From Corynebacterium sp. (GTDB lineage Bacteria > Actinomycetota > Actinomycetes > Mycobacteriales > Mycobacteriaceae), in contig NZ_JALAGU010000049.1 in NCBI RefSeq assembly GCF_022712275.1, forward strand, positions 1-57,171: a DNA stretch of 57,171 nucleotides, read 5' to 3'. The notes beneath the pieces were generated by a model. That model saw only the letters and a list, made by a program, of their open reading frames with translations. It was not told the origin of the DNA and ran no database searches. Of this stretch, positions 17,691 through 26,640 are shown in pieces; the first letter of the stretch is position 1; each line of letters begins with the position of its first letter. Both the position numbers and the translations under genes were made by a program.

Positions 17691-18365
17691 ATGTCCTCAG
17701 CCATCTCTCTCCGTGTCGGGCTCTCCGCACTGACCACGATCGTCGCCGGACTCTCCGCCTCCCCTCTGGCTGACATCGCCGTCACCTGGACGTTCCTCGC
17801 CCTCATGCTGATCGGCTGGGCACTGCTGACCGTCCGCAACCGGCGCCGCGGCTTCCGTCTCAACGACCACGCCCCGATGACACCGGATGCCGAAATGCCT
17901 CACCGCAGCGCCTTCGATACGTGGGCGCCGATGGTCACCGTGACACTGGTGTACGCCGCCCTGACCTTCGGCCGGACCATCGAGGACGACGTGCTCGGGT
18001 GGATCTGGGCAGGTGTCGTCACCGTCGGCACCGGCTGTGCGCTCATATGGTGGACGCTGACCACCGACCGCACCAGGAACATCCCGGTCCCCACCGGCCA
18101 CGGCGTCCGGACGATGAGCCGACTGCTCCTCAGCCTCAACGCCGTCCCCTCCGGACGTCAGGTCAACCGCAGCGCACTCATTCACGAGGCGGAGGCCATG
18201 GGGATGAGCGCCGACGAGGTCTCGGAGACCATCGCCGACCTCGCTGCCCGGGACAAACTCGTCGTTGTCACTGAGCGGGAGCGGTCCGGTGAACGGGTCG
18301 ACTGGATCAGCCTTAGCGGGACCGGCGCGGCTGACGCAGCCGACCCTGCGCGCCCGGCGACCTGA
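17691..18365 (+). CDS. Membrane protein of unknown function with a C-terminal cytosolic domain
   Basis: The protein has 224 residues. Four hydrophobic segments are visible at about residues 8-24, 27-46, 80-97 and 104-123. The last about 70 residues are soluble: VNRSALIHEAEAMGMSADEV followed by IADLAARDKLVVV, which has a winged-helix-like pattern. An RBS (GGAG) lies just before the ATG. I do not recognise a named family. The opposite-strand frame covering the same bases is Gly/Asp/Val-rich and is treated as a shadow. The gene is divergent from rne and converges on ndk, with a strong hairpin between the two stops. A regulatory or sensor role is only suggested by the helix pattern. Confidence 0.75.
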   Translation: MSSAISLRVGLSALTTIVAGLSASPLADIAVTWTFLALMLIGWALLTVRNRRRGFRLNDHAPMTPDAEMPHRSAFDTWAPMVTVTLVYAALTFGRTIEDDVLGWIWAGVVTVGTGCALIWWTLTTDRTRNIPVPTGHGVRTMSRLLLSLNAVPSGRQVNRSALIHEAEAMGMSADEVSETIADLAARDKLVVVTERERSGERVDWISLSGTGAADAADPARPAT

Positions 18366-18387
18366 AAGAAGCCTGTCCAGACAGAAT

Positions 18388-18442
18388 TCTGCCACCCCTC
18401 AGGACGCCGGGAGACCCGGACAGTGACCTGAGGGGTGGCAGA
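18388..18442. terminator. Strong bidirectional hairpin between convergent genes
   Basis: The arms at 18388-18403 and 18427-18442 are perfectly complementary over 16 bp (TCTGCCACCCCTCAGG with its complement). An inner CCGGG-AGA-CCCGG stem lies in the loop. The stop codons of the membrane protein gene and of ndk point toward it, so it can terminate both transcripts. Confidence 0.85.
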
Positions 18443-18473
18443 TCTCGCGACCACGAGGGTCGGAAGGGCAACG

Positions 18474-18890
18474 CTACTTGGCGAGCTCCGGGAACCAGAT
18501 CCCGATCTCGCGCTCGGCGGAGAGCACGGAGTCCGAACCGTGGACGACATTTTCACCGACGGAGAGGGCGAAGTCGCCGCGAATGGTGCCGGGGGTGGCG
18601 GCGGACACCGGGTCGGTACCGCCGGCGATCTGACGCCAGGCCTCGATGGCGCGCTCGCCCTCAACGACACCCGCGATCAGCGGAGAGGAGGTGACGAACT
18701 CGACGAGACCCTCGTAGAAGGGCTTGCCCTCGTGCTCGGCGTAGTGCTTCTCAGCGGTGGCGCGGTCGGTCAGTCGCAGGTCGAGGGCGGCCAGGGTCAG
18801 GCCCTTGCGCTCGATGCGGGCGATGATCTCGCCGACGAGTCCGCGCTGGACCCCGTCCGGCTTGATGAGGATGAGAGTGCGTTCAGTCAT
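18474..18890 (-). CDS. ndk: Nucleoside diphosphate kinase
   Basis: Ndk moves the gamma-phosphate from ATP to other NDPs through a phosphohistidine. The sequence starts MTERTLILIKPDGVQRG. The active-site histidine is in ENVVHGSDS at about residue 116. The 138-residue length is normal. ATG 18890 matches the family start; the frame open to 18995 is a Thr/Ser/Gly-rich extension without support. It follows rne in the conserved order. Confidence 0.97.
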   Translation of the reverse strand: MTERTLILIKPDGVQRGLVGEIIARIERKGLTLAALDLRLTDRATAEKHYAEHEGKPFYEGLVEFVTSSPLIAGVVEGERAIEAWRQIAGGTDPVSAATPGTIRGDFALSVGENVVHGSDSVLSAEREIGIWFPELAK

Positions 18891-18994
18891 GCCGGACAGG
18901 GTACCGGACGTCCCTGAAACTCCCGTATCATGGGTGCCCGATGGTGTGCCGAGGGGGCGCAGGGGAACAGAGACCGTAGAGGGCGGGGTCATCA

Positions 18995-20095
18995 ATGTAC
19001 TGGGGTGGGGAGATCGACAAGATTGTGGCGTCCGCGTGGGAGGAGCCCGAAGCGCTGCGCACTACTGCGCGTCCTGTGCCGGTGGCCCTTCCCGGGGAGT
19101 CACCACCGGACGAGAGATACACGCAGGTCAACGGCCTGTGGGTACCGGTCAGTTCAGTGCGTACGGACAAGGATGTCGCCCGTGGGGCCGGTCAACATCC
19201 CCGCGGACACGCGTTCCACCTCGACGCACTGACCCGTTCCCGGATACAGGCCGACCGACATCCGGGATGGACGCTGTCGGCCTGGTCAGCCGCCGATGCA
19301 TGGGGCCTGCCCTGGTTCTGCGATGACGCCGACACCTGCATGATCGGCGACACCACACCACGCACCGCCAGAAATGTCGACGACTGCACGGTCAGGCGCC
19401 GGACGCCGTCTCTGAAAAATGTCCCCGATATGCAGATCGACACGTTGACCCCGGACCTGCGGGTAACTCCTCCGGTCCTGACTCTGATCCACTGTCTCCA
19501 GTCAGTCTGGCGGGGAGACCACCGGTGGTTCCCGATCCAGGGAACGGGGCTGACTGACTGTGGCGTCCAGATGGTCCAGACCGTCGACGCTTTCTGCGCG
19601 CTTTTCGATCTCTCCCCCACTGTCCTGCCGGATGCCTGCCGCGACCAGTTCTCGGCGCGGACGCTGAAGCGGATTGTGTCCGTCGCCGACAAGGGGACAG
19701 ATTCCCCCATGGAGACCGTGATGCGGCTGAAGGTACGGCGGATGCTCCGGATCCTGAATGCGCGGGGCACGATACCGTCACTGCCTGCGGTGGTCCCGCA
19801 ACTGGTCGTCCATGCTGACGGGTCGGCGTCCGACCCGGTCCACGGCGGGACGCCAGGGATAGGTCGCATTGTCGCCCGACTGGACCTGGGGATCACCGAG
19901 TACCGGCTGGGATTGCAGTATGACGGGTCGGGGCATCTGGCGAGATCTCAGCGGGACCGAGATTCCCGGATCACCGCCGAACTGGGGAACCTCGGGTGGT
20001 ACTCGCTCCGGCTGACCTACGGTCATCTCAATGACGACGAACTGCTGTGGAAGACCGTCGCTGATGCGTTGAAGCTCTGCCTGTCACGGCTGTGA
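18995..20095 (+). CDS. Vsr/DUF559-like nuclease-fold protein (paralogue of 51,193-52,308)
   Basis: The protein has 366 residues. The C-terminal part has the pattern LQYDGSGH, then RDRDSRITAELGNLGWYSLRL. This matches the strand-helix-strand core of DUF559/Vsr-type PD-(D/E)XK proteins (usual pattern EYDG-H, RD-R, L-GW-VLR). A glutamate normally before YDG is glutamine here. The middle third (GLTDCGVQMVQTVDAF) aligns with GLTDVQVRAVQLIDAF in the second copy. The N-terminal part (LSAWSAADAWGLPWF) recalls the AbiEi-like region of actinobacterial DUF559 proteins. An orphan on the plus strand within a minus-strand block, it was probably acquired. The nuclease fold is a reasonable inference; activity and any antitoxin role are unproven. 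Confidence 0.65.
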   Translation: MYWGGEIDKIVASAWEEPEALRTTARPVPVALPGESPPDERYTQVNGLWVPVSSVRTDKDVARGAGQHPRGHAFHLDALTRSRIQADRHPGWTLSAWSAADAWGLPWFCDDADTCMIGDTTPRTARNVDDCTVRRRTPSLKNVPDMQIDTLTPDLRVTPPVLTLIHCLQSVWRGDHRWFPIQGTGLTDCGVQMVQTVDAFCALFDLSPTVLPDACRDQFSARTLKRIVSVADKGTDSPMETVMRLKVRRMLRILNARGTIPSLPAVVPQLVVHADGSASDPVHGGTPGIGRIVARLDLGITEYRLGLQYDGSGHLARSQRDRDSRITAELGNLGWYSLRLTYGHLNDDELLWKTVADALKLCLSRL

Positions 20096-20194
20096 CCGAC
20101 TGCGACCGACTGGTGGCAGATTGTGCAGTCACATTGTGCATTCTCACCGGCATCAACCACCGGTAAACCCGCAGTTCAAAGACATTTCCGTAGT

Positions 20195-20212
20195 CTGTAG
20201 TGCACACTACAG
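20195..20212. promoter_or_regulatory. 18-bp inverted repeat, operator-like
   Basis: CTGTAGTG (20195-20202) and CACTACAG (20205-20212) are complementary with a 2-nt spacer. It lies in the gap between the convergent Vsr-like and FMN reductase genes, where no gene start is nearby. Two TTGTGCA words also occur at about 20,123-20,140. It looks like a GntR-type operator without a client gene. Confidence 0.45.
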
Positions 20213-20316
20213 CATGCATAATGTTTGACCTGGGGGGTCAGGGCCGGAGGTCGGGGCCAGCCCCTGGAGCCGGACCGGGAAAGCTCGTGCCCGGGATCGG
20301 TCCCCGGGCCGGATAC

Positions 20317-20865
20317 CTACACAGCGGCGGCGACGGCCTTGCCGAGCTCGACGACGGCAGCATTCTGCGCGTCACCCGGGGTGAACCGGAAGTCCGGGAA
20401 GACCTCGGCGAAGGGCAGCTTGAGGTCCTCACCGGTGAGCTTCATGCCCAGGAAGGTGACGATGGTGTGCCAGTGCTCCAGGGCGGAGGATGCCCCGGTG
20501 GAGCCCCAGCCGATGAAGCCGACGGGCTTCTCGGTCCACTCGACGAAGAGGGAGTCCACGGCATTCTTCATGACACCCGGGACGGAACCGTTGTACTCGC
20601 CGGTGGCGAAGATGAAGCCGTCGAAGCCGGCGATCTTCTCGGACCAGGCGGCCAGCTCCGGCTCCTCGTAGGCCCCCTGGTGCATGCGCGGCGGGGTGGC
20701 GGAGGTGAACTTGCCCAGCTCCTGGGCGGCGAGGTCGATGACCTCGAAGGTGGCGTCGATACCGGCGGCAGCGAGGGTCTGCTGCGCCCAGTCGGCGATC
20801 TTGATGGAGTTGCGGCCTTCGCGGACGGTGCCGGCGAGGATGCCGATACGGGGAGTACTTGTCAT
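20317..20865 (-). CDS. NADPH-dependent FMN reductase family flavoprotein
   Basis: The protein has 182 residues with a flavodoxin-like fold. The N-terminal FMN phosphate loop is GILAGTVREGRNS, and the family motif FATGEYNGSVPGVMKNAVD lies at about residues 88-106. Such enzymes reduce flavins, quinones or azo dyes with NAD(P)H; the substrate here is unknown. An 18-bp perfect palindrome lies about 25 bp upstream of the start, which fits control by a MarR- or TetR-type redox or phenolic sensor. It is not part of the conserved ndk-folC block and looks inserted. Confidence 0.88.
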   Translation of the reverse strand: MTSTPRIGILAGTVREGRNSIKIADWAQQTLAAAGIDATFEVIDLAAQELGKFTSATPPRMHQGAYEEPELAAWSEKIAGFDGFIFATGEYNGSVPGVMKNAVDSLFVEWTEKPVGFIGWGSTGASSALEHWHTIVTFLGMKLTGEDLKLPFAEVFPDFRFTPGDAQNAAVVELGKAVAAAV

Positions 20866-20888
20866 GCCAACCAGTTATACCCGCAGAT

Positions 20889-20906
20889 TAGTTGACGCGT
20901 CAACTA
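20889..20906. promoter_or_regulatory. Perfect 18-bp palindrome, probable operator of the FMN reductase gene
   Basis: TAGTTGACGCGTCAACTA reads identically on both strands. It sits 23 bp before the reductase ATG (minus strand) and 12 bp after the DUF4233 stop. It contains a TTGACG -35-like hexamer on each strand, so a bound repressor would block RNA polymerase. The regulator family is not determined. Confidence 0.7.
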
Positions 20907-20917
20907 TATGGCGGGTA

Positions 20918-21385
20918 TCACATCCGCGAGTCCTTGTTCTCGTCGACCCACACGTGCTGCGCCGGCAGCAGCCCCCGCTCCATCCGCTGCTTGAGATGCC
21001 CACGCAGGTAGTACGTGTACCACCACGCGGCGATGAACAGCACCGCGACAATGAACACGATCGGGTGCACCACGATGCCGCCGATCAGCAGCAGCACCTG
21101 CAGCACGATGTTCATCGGGTCGGCGAAGGACCTGAACTGCAGGAAGGACGCCACGGTCATCGCCACCGCAAGAACCGCGATGTAAGTCATGTTGAAGGCG
21201 GTGGCATGCTCGCCGTCCCACAGCTTGCCGATGGTGGGGAGGATGAGGAAGACGGCCAGCGCCTCCATGATCATGATGCCGGCCATCATCCCCTTGAGTC
21301 CCTTGAACGGGTCGATCTGGGGGTCATGGCCCATGCCCAGGGGGCCGACCTCGGGGCCCTTGCCCCGCCTGTTGTCGTCACTCAT
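20918..21385 (-). CDS. DUF4233 family membrane protein
   Basis: The protein has 155 residues. Hydrophobic segments occur at about residues 33-52, 62-82 and 85-128 (the last is probably two helices). It is the small membrane protein found between ndk and folC in mycobacteria (Rv2446c position); the function of the family is unknown. ATG 21385 starts just past the stop of the LOG-family gene at 21391. A GTG at 21394 is an alternative that would overlap that stop. The tail RGLLPAQHVWVDENKDSRM is hydrophilic. It is likely co-transcribed with the LOG-family gene and folC. Confidence 0.82.
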   Translation of the reverse strand: MSDDNRRGKGPEVGPLGMGHDPQIDPFKGLKGMMAGIMIMEALAVFLILPTIGKLWDGEHATAFNMTYIAVLAVAMTVASFLQFRSFADPMNIVLQVLLLIGGIVVHPIVFIVAVLFIAAWWYTYYLRGHLKQRMERGLLPAQHVWVDENKDSRM

Positions 21386-21390
21386 CTCGC

Positions 21391-21981
21391 TCACCTGCTC
21401 CACTTTGCCGCAGCAGGGGTCCACAGGTCCAACGCGGCCGGAAGTTCCGCCGGATCCTCCACCCGGATGAGGCGGTCCCGGTGGTCCTGGGCGAAGAACC
21501 CACGGGCCACCATGTGGTCGAGCATGTCCGCCATCGGTTGCCAGTAGTCGTCCACGTCGACGAGTGCGACCGGCTTGTGGTGGACGCCGAGCACCTGGCC
21601 TACCCACACCTCGAAGAACTCCTCGAGCGTGCCGATACCGCCGGGCAGGGTGACCATGGCGTCCGCCATCGACGCCATCCGCTCCTTGCGCTCGGTCATG
21701 GTCTCGACGATGTCGAGGGTGTCCAGACCCAGGTGACCGGTCTCGCCGTCCATGAGGTGACGGGTGATCACACCGTGGACCGGCATGCCGGCGTCCAGCG
21801 CGGTGTCCGCCGCAACACCCATGAGCCCGACGGAGCCACCGCCGTAGACCAGCTCGTAGCCGGCCTCGGCGAGCACCTGCACGGTCCGGACCGTGGCCTC
21901 CTCATAGGCCGGGGAGTTCCCGGCCGCCGACCCGAGGTACAGGGCGACACGCTTCACCTGCTGCTCAGCCACCGACGTCAT
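21391..21981 (-). CDS. LOG family protein (TIGR00730)
   Basis: The protein has 196 residues. The lysine-decarboxylase-like/LOG motif PGGIGTLEEFFEVW is at about residues 114-127, with the second family element GYELVYGGGSVGLMG at about 41-55. Plant LOG proteins are cytokinin riboside 5'-monophosphate phosphoribohydrolases, and bacterial homologues often hydrolyse nucleoside monophosphates. The exact substrate here is unknown. It overlaps the folC stop by 4 nt, indicating one transcript. Confidence 0.9.
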   Translation of the reverse strand: MTSVAEQQVKRVALYLGSAAGNSPAYEEATVRTVQVLAEAGYELVYGGGSVGLMGVAADTALDAGMPVHGVITRHLMDGETGHLGLDTLDIVETMTERKERMASMADAMVTLPGGIGTLEEFFEVWVGQVLGVHHKPVALVDVDDYWQPMADMLDHMVARGFFAQDHRDRLIRVEDPAELPAALDLWTPAAAKWSR

Positions 21982-23537
21982 GCCGGATCCTTGCCGAACA
22001 GGGTGCGGGCCTCACCGGCGGTGACGACCGAGCCGGTGATCAGCACACCGGCCCCGGAGACCATGCCGCCGTCGAAGCCGCCGTCATCCTCGGCCAGCTC
22101 CACGGCCAGTTCAACCGCTCCGGGCAGGGCCGCGGCGACATGCACCCGCTCCTCACCGAAGGCATCGCGGGCGTATTCGGCCAGGGTTTCAACGTCCAGA
22201 GCACGCGGTGACCCGTTGTGGGTCACCACCACCTCGTCGAGCACCGGCTCCAGGGCGGCGAGAATGCCTCGGGCGTCCTTGTCACCGAGGATCCCGAGGA
22301 CGCCGACCAGGCGTCGGAAGGAGAAGTCGCGGTCCACGGCCTCGGCCAGGGCCTTGGCCCCGTGAGGGTTGTGGGTCGCGTCGATGAAGATCGACGGGGT
22401 GGCGCGGACCCGCTCAAGCCGACCCGGCGACTGCACCTGGGCGAAGCCGCGTCGGACAGTCTCGAGGTCGAGCTGGCGTCCTGCCCCGGCACCGAAGAAG
22501 GCCTCCACCGCAGCCAGGGCCACAGCGGCATTGCGCGCCTGGTGGGCACCCGAGAGCGGAAGGAAGATGTTGTCGTAGGTCCCGCCGAGACCACGGATGG
22601 TCAGCGTCTGACCACCGACGGCGATGCCGGATTCGACGACGCCGAACTCCGCACCGGCACGGGCCACCGAGGAGTCGACCTCGACGGCCTTCCTGAGGAT
22701 GACCTCCATGGCCTCCGGGTCCTGCTCGGAGACGACGGTGACATTGTCCGGCGGGGTCAGCAGGTCGTCGCGGTCCCAGCGGGACTTGATGATCCCCGCC
22801 TTCTCAGCGGCGATCTCGGCGATCGTGTCGCCGAGGTAGTCGGTGTGGTCCAGGCCGACGGGCATGATGACGGAGACGTCGGCGTCGATGACGTTCGTGG
22901 CGTCCCAGCGTCCGCCCATACCGACCTCGACGACAGCGACGTCGACCGGGGCGTCGGCGAAAGCGGCGTAGGCCATCGCGACGAGTACCTCGAACTTGGA
23001 CATCCGGGGGCCGCCCTTGACCTCGGACGCGGCGTCCACCATATCGACGTAGGGCTCGATCTCCCGCCAGATGCGGACATAGTCCGCCGGGTGCATCGGC
23101 TGGCCGTCGATCGCGATGCGCTCGGTGGCGATCTGCAGGTGCGGGCTGGTGGTCCGGCCGGTGCGTCGGTGGAAGGCGCGCAGCAGTGACTCGACCATGC
23201 GCACCGTGGAGGTCTTGCCGTTCGTGCCGGCGATGTGGATCGACTGGTAGGAGCGCTGCGGGTTGCCCAGCAGGTCCATGAGCTCCCGGATGCGGTCCAG
23301 GGTCGGGTCGATGTGGGTCTCGTTCCAGCGCTCGTTGAGCTCCGACTCGACCTGCGCCAGGGCGGCGAGATCCTCGGGGGTCACCGGGTTGTGTACCGGG
23401 GTCTCATCCGCGGCGGGCTCGTTGAGGTCTATGGGCAGGTCCAGGCCGGACTCGCCGAGATTCACCTCGCCGAAGCCGCCGTGCTGGTCCTCGGTGAGAG
23501 CCTCGTTGAGTTCGTTGGTGTTCTCTTCGTCAGCCAC
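21978..23537 (-). CDS. folC: Bifunctional folylpolyglutamate / dihydrofolate synthase
   Basis: FolC adds glutamate to dihydropteroate and to folates. The protein has 519 residues, longer than the usual about 430-480. The extra length is an acidic N-terminal segment of about 55 residues (rich in Glu, Asn and Asp). The Mur-ligase ATP loop HIAGTNGKTSTVRMV follows near residue 103, then HLQIATERI and VVEVGMGGRWDATNVID. The start is a GTG at 23537, whose codon overlaps the valS stop by one base. It lies directly downstream of valS, the standard actinobacterial valS-folC arrangement. Confidence 0.95.
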   Translation of the reverse strand: MADEENTNELNEALTEDQHGGFGEVNLGESGLDLPIDLNEPAADETPVHNPVTPEDLAALAQVESELNERWNETHIDPTLDRIRELMDLLGNPQRSYQSIHIAGTNGKTSTVRMVESLLRAFHRRTGRTTSPHLQIATERIAIDGQPMHPADYVRIWREIEPYVDMVDAASEVKGGPRMSKFEVLVAMAYAAFADAPVDVAVVEVGMGGRWDATNVIDADVSVIMPVGLDHTDYLGDTIAEIAAEKAGIIKSRWDRDDLLTPPDNVTVVSEQDPEAMEVILRKAVEVDSSVARAGAEFGVVESGIAVGGQTLTIRGLGGTYDNIFLPLSGAHQARNAAVALAAVEAFFGAGAGRQLDLETVRRGFAQVQSPGRLERVRATPSIFIDATHNPHGAKALAEAVDRDFSFRRLVGVLGILGDKDARGILAALEPVLDEVVVTHNGSPRALDVETLAEYARDAFGEERVHVAAALPGAVELAVELAEDDGGFDGGMVSGAGVLITGSVVTAGEARTLFGKDPA

Positions 23538-26344
23538 TACTTCTCCGGCAGCTCGGCGAGGCGGGCGGAGATACGCTCGACCTCTTCGACAGCGATCTGC
23601 TGACGCTCACGGATCTTGGCCACGACATGCTCGGGAGCCTTGGCGAGGAAGCCCTCGTTGCCCAGCTTCTTCGCGGCGCGGTCCAGTTCCTTGTTCGCCT
23701 CGGCGAGATCTTTCTCCAGTCGCTTGCGCTCGGCGGCGACGTCCACGGTGCCGGAGGTGTCCAGCTCCACGGTCAGGGTCGCGGTCGACAGGCGCAGTTC
23801 GACGCTCGCGGTCGGGGTGAACCCGTCCTCCGGCTCGGTGACCTTGACGATCGAGCGGACGGCGTCCTCCTGCTCGACGAGGTCGACGGCGGCGGCGTCG
23901 AAGCGGGCCGGGACCTTCTGGGTGGGCTTGACACCCTGGTCGGCGCGGAAACGACGCAGCTCGGTGACGAGCTTGTCGACGTCGGCGATGCGGCGGGCGG
24001 CGTCCTCGTCGGCTGCCACTCCCCCGTTGGTGTCCGAGGGCGTCGGCCAGGATGCGACGACAAGGCTCGTCGGGTAGCCCTCCGCACCGTCGGTGAGGAC
24101 GGTCCACAGGGTCTCGGTGACGAAGGGCATCGACGGGTGCAGCAGGCGCAGGACCGTGTCGAGGACGCGGCCGAGCACCAGACGGGTGTTCTTGCCACGG
24201 GTCTTCTCGGCATCGGTGGCGGCGTCCCAGTCGCGCGGGATCTGGACCTTGGCGATCTCCAGGTACCAGTCGCAGAACTCGTTCCAGGCGAAGCGGTAGA
24301 GGGCCTCGTTGGCGACGGCGAACTCGTAGCGGTCCAGGTGGGTGTCCACCAGGGCGCGCAGTTCCTCGAGCTCGTCGAGGATCCAACGGTCGGCGTCGGT
24401 GAGGTCCGCACGGGCCGGGAAGTTCTGCTTCTCGTTCTCACCGAGGACCTCGGCACCGTTCATCAGCGCGAACTTCGTGGCGTTGAAGAGCTTGGTGGCG
24501 AAGTTGCGGGAGGACTGCGCCGAGTCCTCACCGATCGGCAGGTCGGTGCCGGGGTTGGCACCGCGGGCGAGGGTGAAGCGCAGGGCGTCCGCACCGTAGT
24601 CACGGACCCAGTCCATCGGGTCGATGCCGTTGCCCAGGGACTTCGACATCTTGCGGCCGTGCTCGTCACGGACGAGGCCGTGGAGGAAGACGTCGGTGAA
24701 GGGCACCTGCGGGCGTCCGCCACGCTCGTCGGCACTCGTGCCGGACTCGCCGGTACCGAGGGTGGAACCGTCGATGGTGTCGGCGAAGGTGCCGAACATC
24801 ATCATGCGGGCGACCCAGAAGAACAGGATGTCGTAGCCGGTGACCAGCACGGAGGTCGGATAGAACTTCGCGAGCTCATCGGTCTTGTCCGGCCAGCCCA
24901 TCGTGGAGAACGGCCACAGTGCCGAGGAGAACCAGGTGTCCAGGACGTCGCTCTCCTGGTGCCAGCCCTCACCGGTCGGCTTCTCGTCGTCGGGACCGCA
25001 GCAGACGATCTCGCCGTCCGGTCCGTACCAGATCGGAATCCGGTGACCCCACCACAGCTGACGGGAGATGCACCAGTCGTGCATGTCGTCGACCCAGTCG
25101 AACCAGCGCGGCTCCTGGGAGGCGGGGTGGATGACGGTGTCGCCCTCACGGACGGCGTCTCCGGCCATCTTCGCGAGCTCGTCGACCTTGACCCACCACT
25201 GCTCGGACAGGCGCGGCTCGATGGCCTCGCCGGAGCGCTCGGAGTGACCCACGGAGTGGACGTAGGGGTGGATGCGCTTGAGGACGCGGCCCTGCTCGTC
25301 GAGTGCCAGGCGGATCTGCTCACGGGCCTCGAAGCGGTCCATGCCGTCGAACTGCGTGCCGGTGCCCGCGATGTGGCCGGTCTCGTCGATGACCTCAGGC
25401 ATCTCGAGGTTGTGGCGCTGGCCCATGGCGAAGTCGTTCGGGTCGTGCGCCGGGGTGATCTTCACCATGCCGGTGCCGAACTCCGGGTCGACGTAGTCGT
25501 CGGCGATGACGACCATGCCGCGTCCCTCGATGAACGGGTGCGGCAGCGTCGTGCCGACGAGGTCTTTGTAGCGCTCGTCATCCGGGTGGACGGCGACGGC
25601 GACATCGCCGAGCATCGTCTCGACCCGGGTGGTCGCGACATCGGCGTGCGGGCCCTTGCCCTCGACATCGCCGTAGCGCAGGGTGACCAGCTCACCCTCG
25701 TCGTCGGAGTAGACGACCTCGATGTCGGAGATGGCGGTGCGCAGCACCGGGGACCAGTTGACCAGGCGCTTCGCACGGTAGATCAGGCCGCGGTCGAAGA
25801 GCTCCTTGAAGATGGTCTGGACGGCCTTGGACAGGCCGTCGTCAAGGGTGAAGCGTTCACGCTCCCAGTCGACCGAGTCGCCGATGGCGCGCATCTGGCT
25901 CTGGATGACACCGCCGAACCTGTGCTTCCACTCCCAGACGCGGTCGACGAATTCCTCGCGGCCGTAGTCGAAGCGGTCCTTGTCCTCGGTCTCCTTGAGC
26001 ATCGCCTCGACCTTGGTCTGGGTCGCGATGCCGGCATGGTCGGAGCCCGGCAGCCACAGGACCTCGTAGCCCTGCATGCGCTTACGGCGGGCCATCGAGT
26101 CCATGAGGGTGTGGTCGAGGGCGTGACCCATGTGCAGCTGGCCGGTGACGTTCGGCGGCGGGAGCACGATAGAGAACGCCCTACGGTCACTGGTGGCGTC
26201 CGCATGGAAGTAGCCGGCGTCAACCCAGCCCTGGTAGAGGGCGGATTCTACGTCGGTGGGGTTCCACTGCTTCGGGAGGCGGTCGGCCCGGTTGCCGCTT
26301 GACTCGTTGCTGCGTGATGCGCTGCTGCTGGTCTGATCAGTCAC
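23537..26344 (-). CDS. valS: Valyl-tRNA synthetase
   Basis: ValS charges tRNA-Val and edits threonine. The class I signature appears as PPPNVTGQLHMGHAL, and the KMSKS loop as GRKMSKSLGNGIDP. The tRNA-binding region and the C-terminal coiled coil (LEKDLAEANKELDRAAKKLG) are present. The frame is open to 26599, but the upstream part runs through a hairpin repeat and lacks family similarity. I chose GTG 26344 (VTDQTSSS), giving about 935 residues, which is close to the family size; an ATG at 26395 is possible. No T-box was seen upstream. Confidence 0.96.
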   Translation of the reverse strand: MTDQTSSSASRSNESSGNRADRLPKQWNPTDVESALYQGWVDAGYFHADATSDRRAFSIVLPPPNVTGQLHMGHALDHTLMDSMARRKRMQGYEVLWLPGSDHAGIATQTKVEAMLKETEDKDRFDYGREEFVDRVWEWKHRFGGVIQSQMRAIGDSVDWERERFTLDDGLSKAVQTIFKELFDRGLIYRAKRLVNWSPVLRTAISDIEVVYSDDEGELVTLRYGDVEGKGPHADVATTRVETMLGDVAVAVHPDDERYKDLVGTTLPHPFIEGRGMVVIADDYVDPEFGTGMVKITPAHDPNDFAMGQRHNLEMPEVIDETGHIAGTGTQFDGMDRFEAREQIRLALDEQGRVLKRIHPYVHSVGHSERSGEAIEPRLSEQWWVKVDELAKMAGDAVREGDTVIHPASQEPRWFDWVDDMHDWCISRQLWWGHRIPIWYGPDGEIVCCGPDDEKPTGEGWHQESDVLDTWFSSALWPFSTMGWPDKTDELAKFYPTSVLVTGYDILFFWVARMMMFGTFADTIDGSTLGTGESGTSADERGGRPQVPFTDVFLHGLVRDEHGRKMSKSLGNGIDPMDWVRDYGADALRFTLARGANPGTDLPIGEDSAQSSRNFATKLFNATKFALMNGAEVLGENEKQNFPARADLTDADRWILDELEELRALVDTHLDRYEFAVANEALYRFAWNEFCDWYLEIAKVQIPRDWDAATDAEKTRGKNTRLVLGRVLDTVLRLLHPSMPFVTETLWTVLTDGAEGYPTSLVVASWPTPSDTNGGVAADEDAARRIADVDKLVTELRRFRADQGVKPTQKVPARFDAAAVDLVEQEDAVRSIVKVTEPEDGFTPTASVELRLSTATLTVELDTSGTVDVAAERKRLEKDLAEANKELDRAAKKLGNEGFLAKAPEHVVAKIRERQQIAVEEVERISARLAELPEK

Positions 26345-26541
26345 GGTGAGACAGTCTAGTGCAGGCACGGACGTGGACCGTGACCGGTCGTTCATCAGGT
26401 CGGTAGTGCGGTCCTGTGGTCGGCACTCCGCTGCCCCGGTCGCGGCCTCTCCCCCCTCCCAGCTCCGACTGTCCCTGTGTTCCAGAGCCCCGGTGCCGCC
26501 CTGCGCATCCCTCGCGCTCCCGTGTGTTCCCGTGCACCCCC

Positions 26542-26612
26542 TTGTACAGAAGTAGTGGCGAGGAGTCGGAAAAATCCGCATCGGGCGACCTGTGGCCACT
26601 ATTTCTGTACCG
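26542..26612 (-). repeat. Hairpin repeat family, copy 2 (inverted orientation)
   Basis: GTACAGAAGTAGTGGC (26544-26559) pairs with GCCACTATTTCTGTAC (26595-26610) over 16 bp with one mismatch. Read on the minus strand, the loop begins ACAGGTCG and the right half reads CCGACTCCTCGCCACTAC, matching copies 3 and 4. It lies between the XRE-cupin regulator stop and valS in the otherwise gene-free 26,345-26,640 gap, and could serve as a terminator for the regulator. Confidence 0.8.
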
Positions 26613-26640
26613 GTGAGGCAGCGCCACCCCGTTCCGGCCG

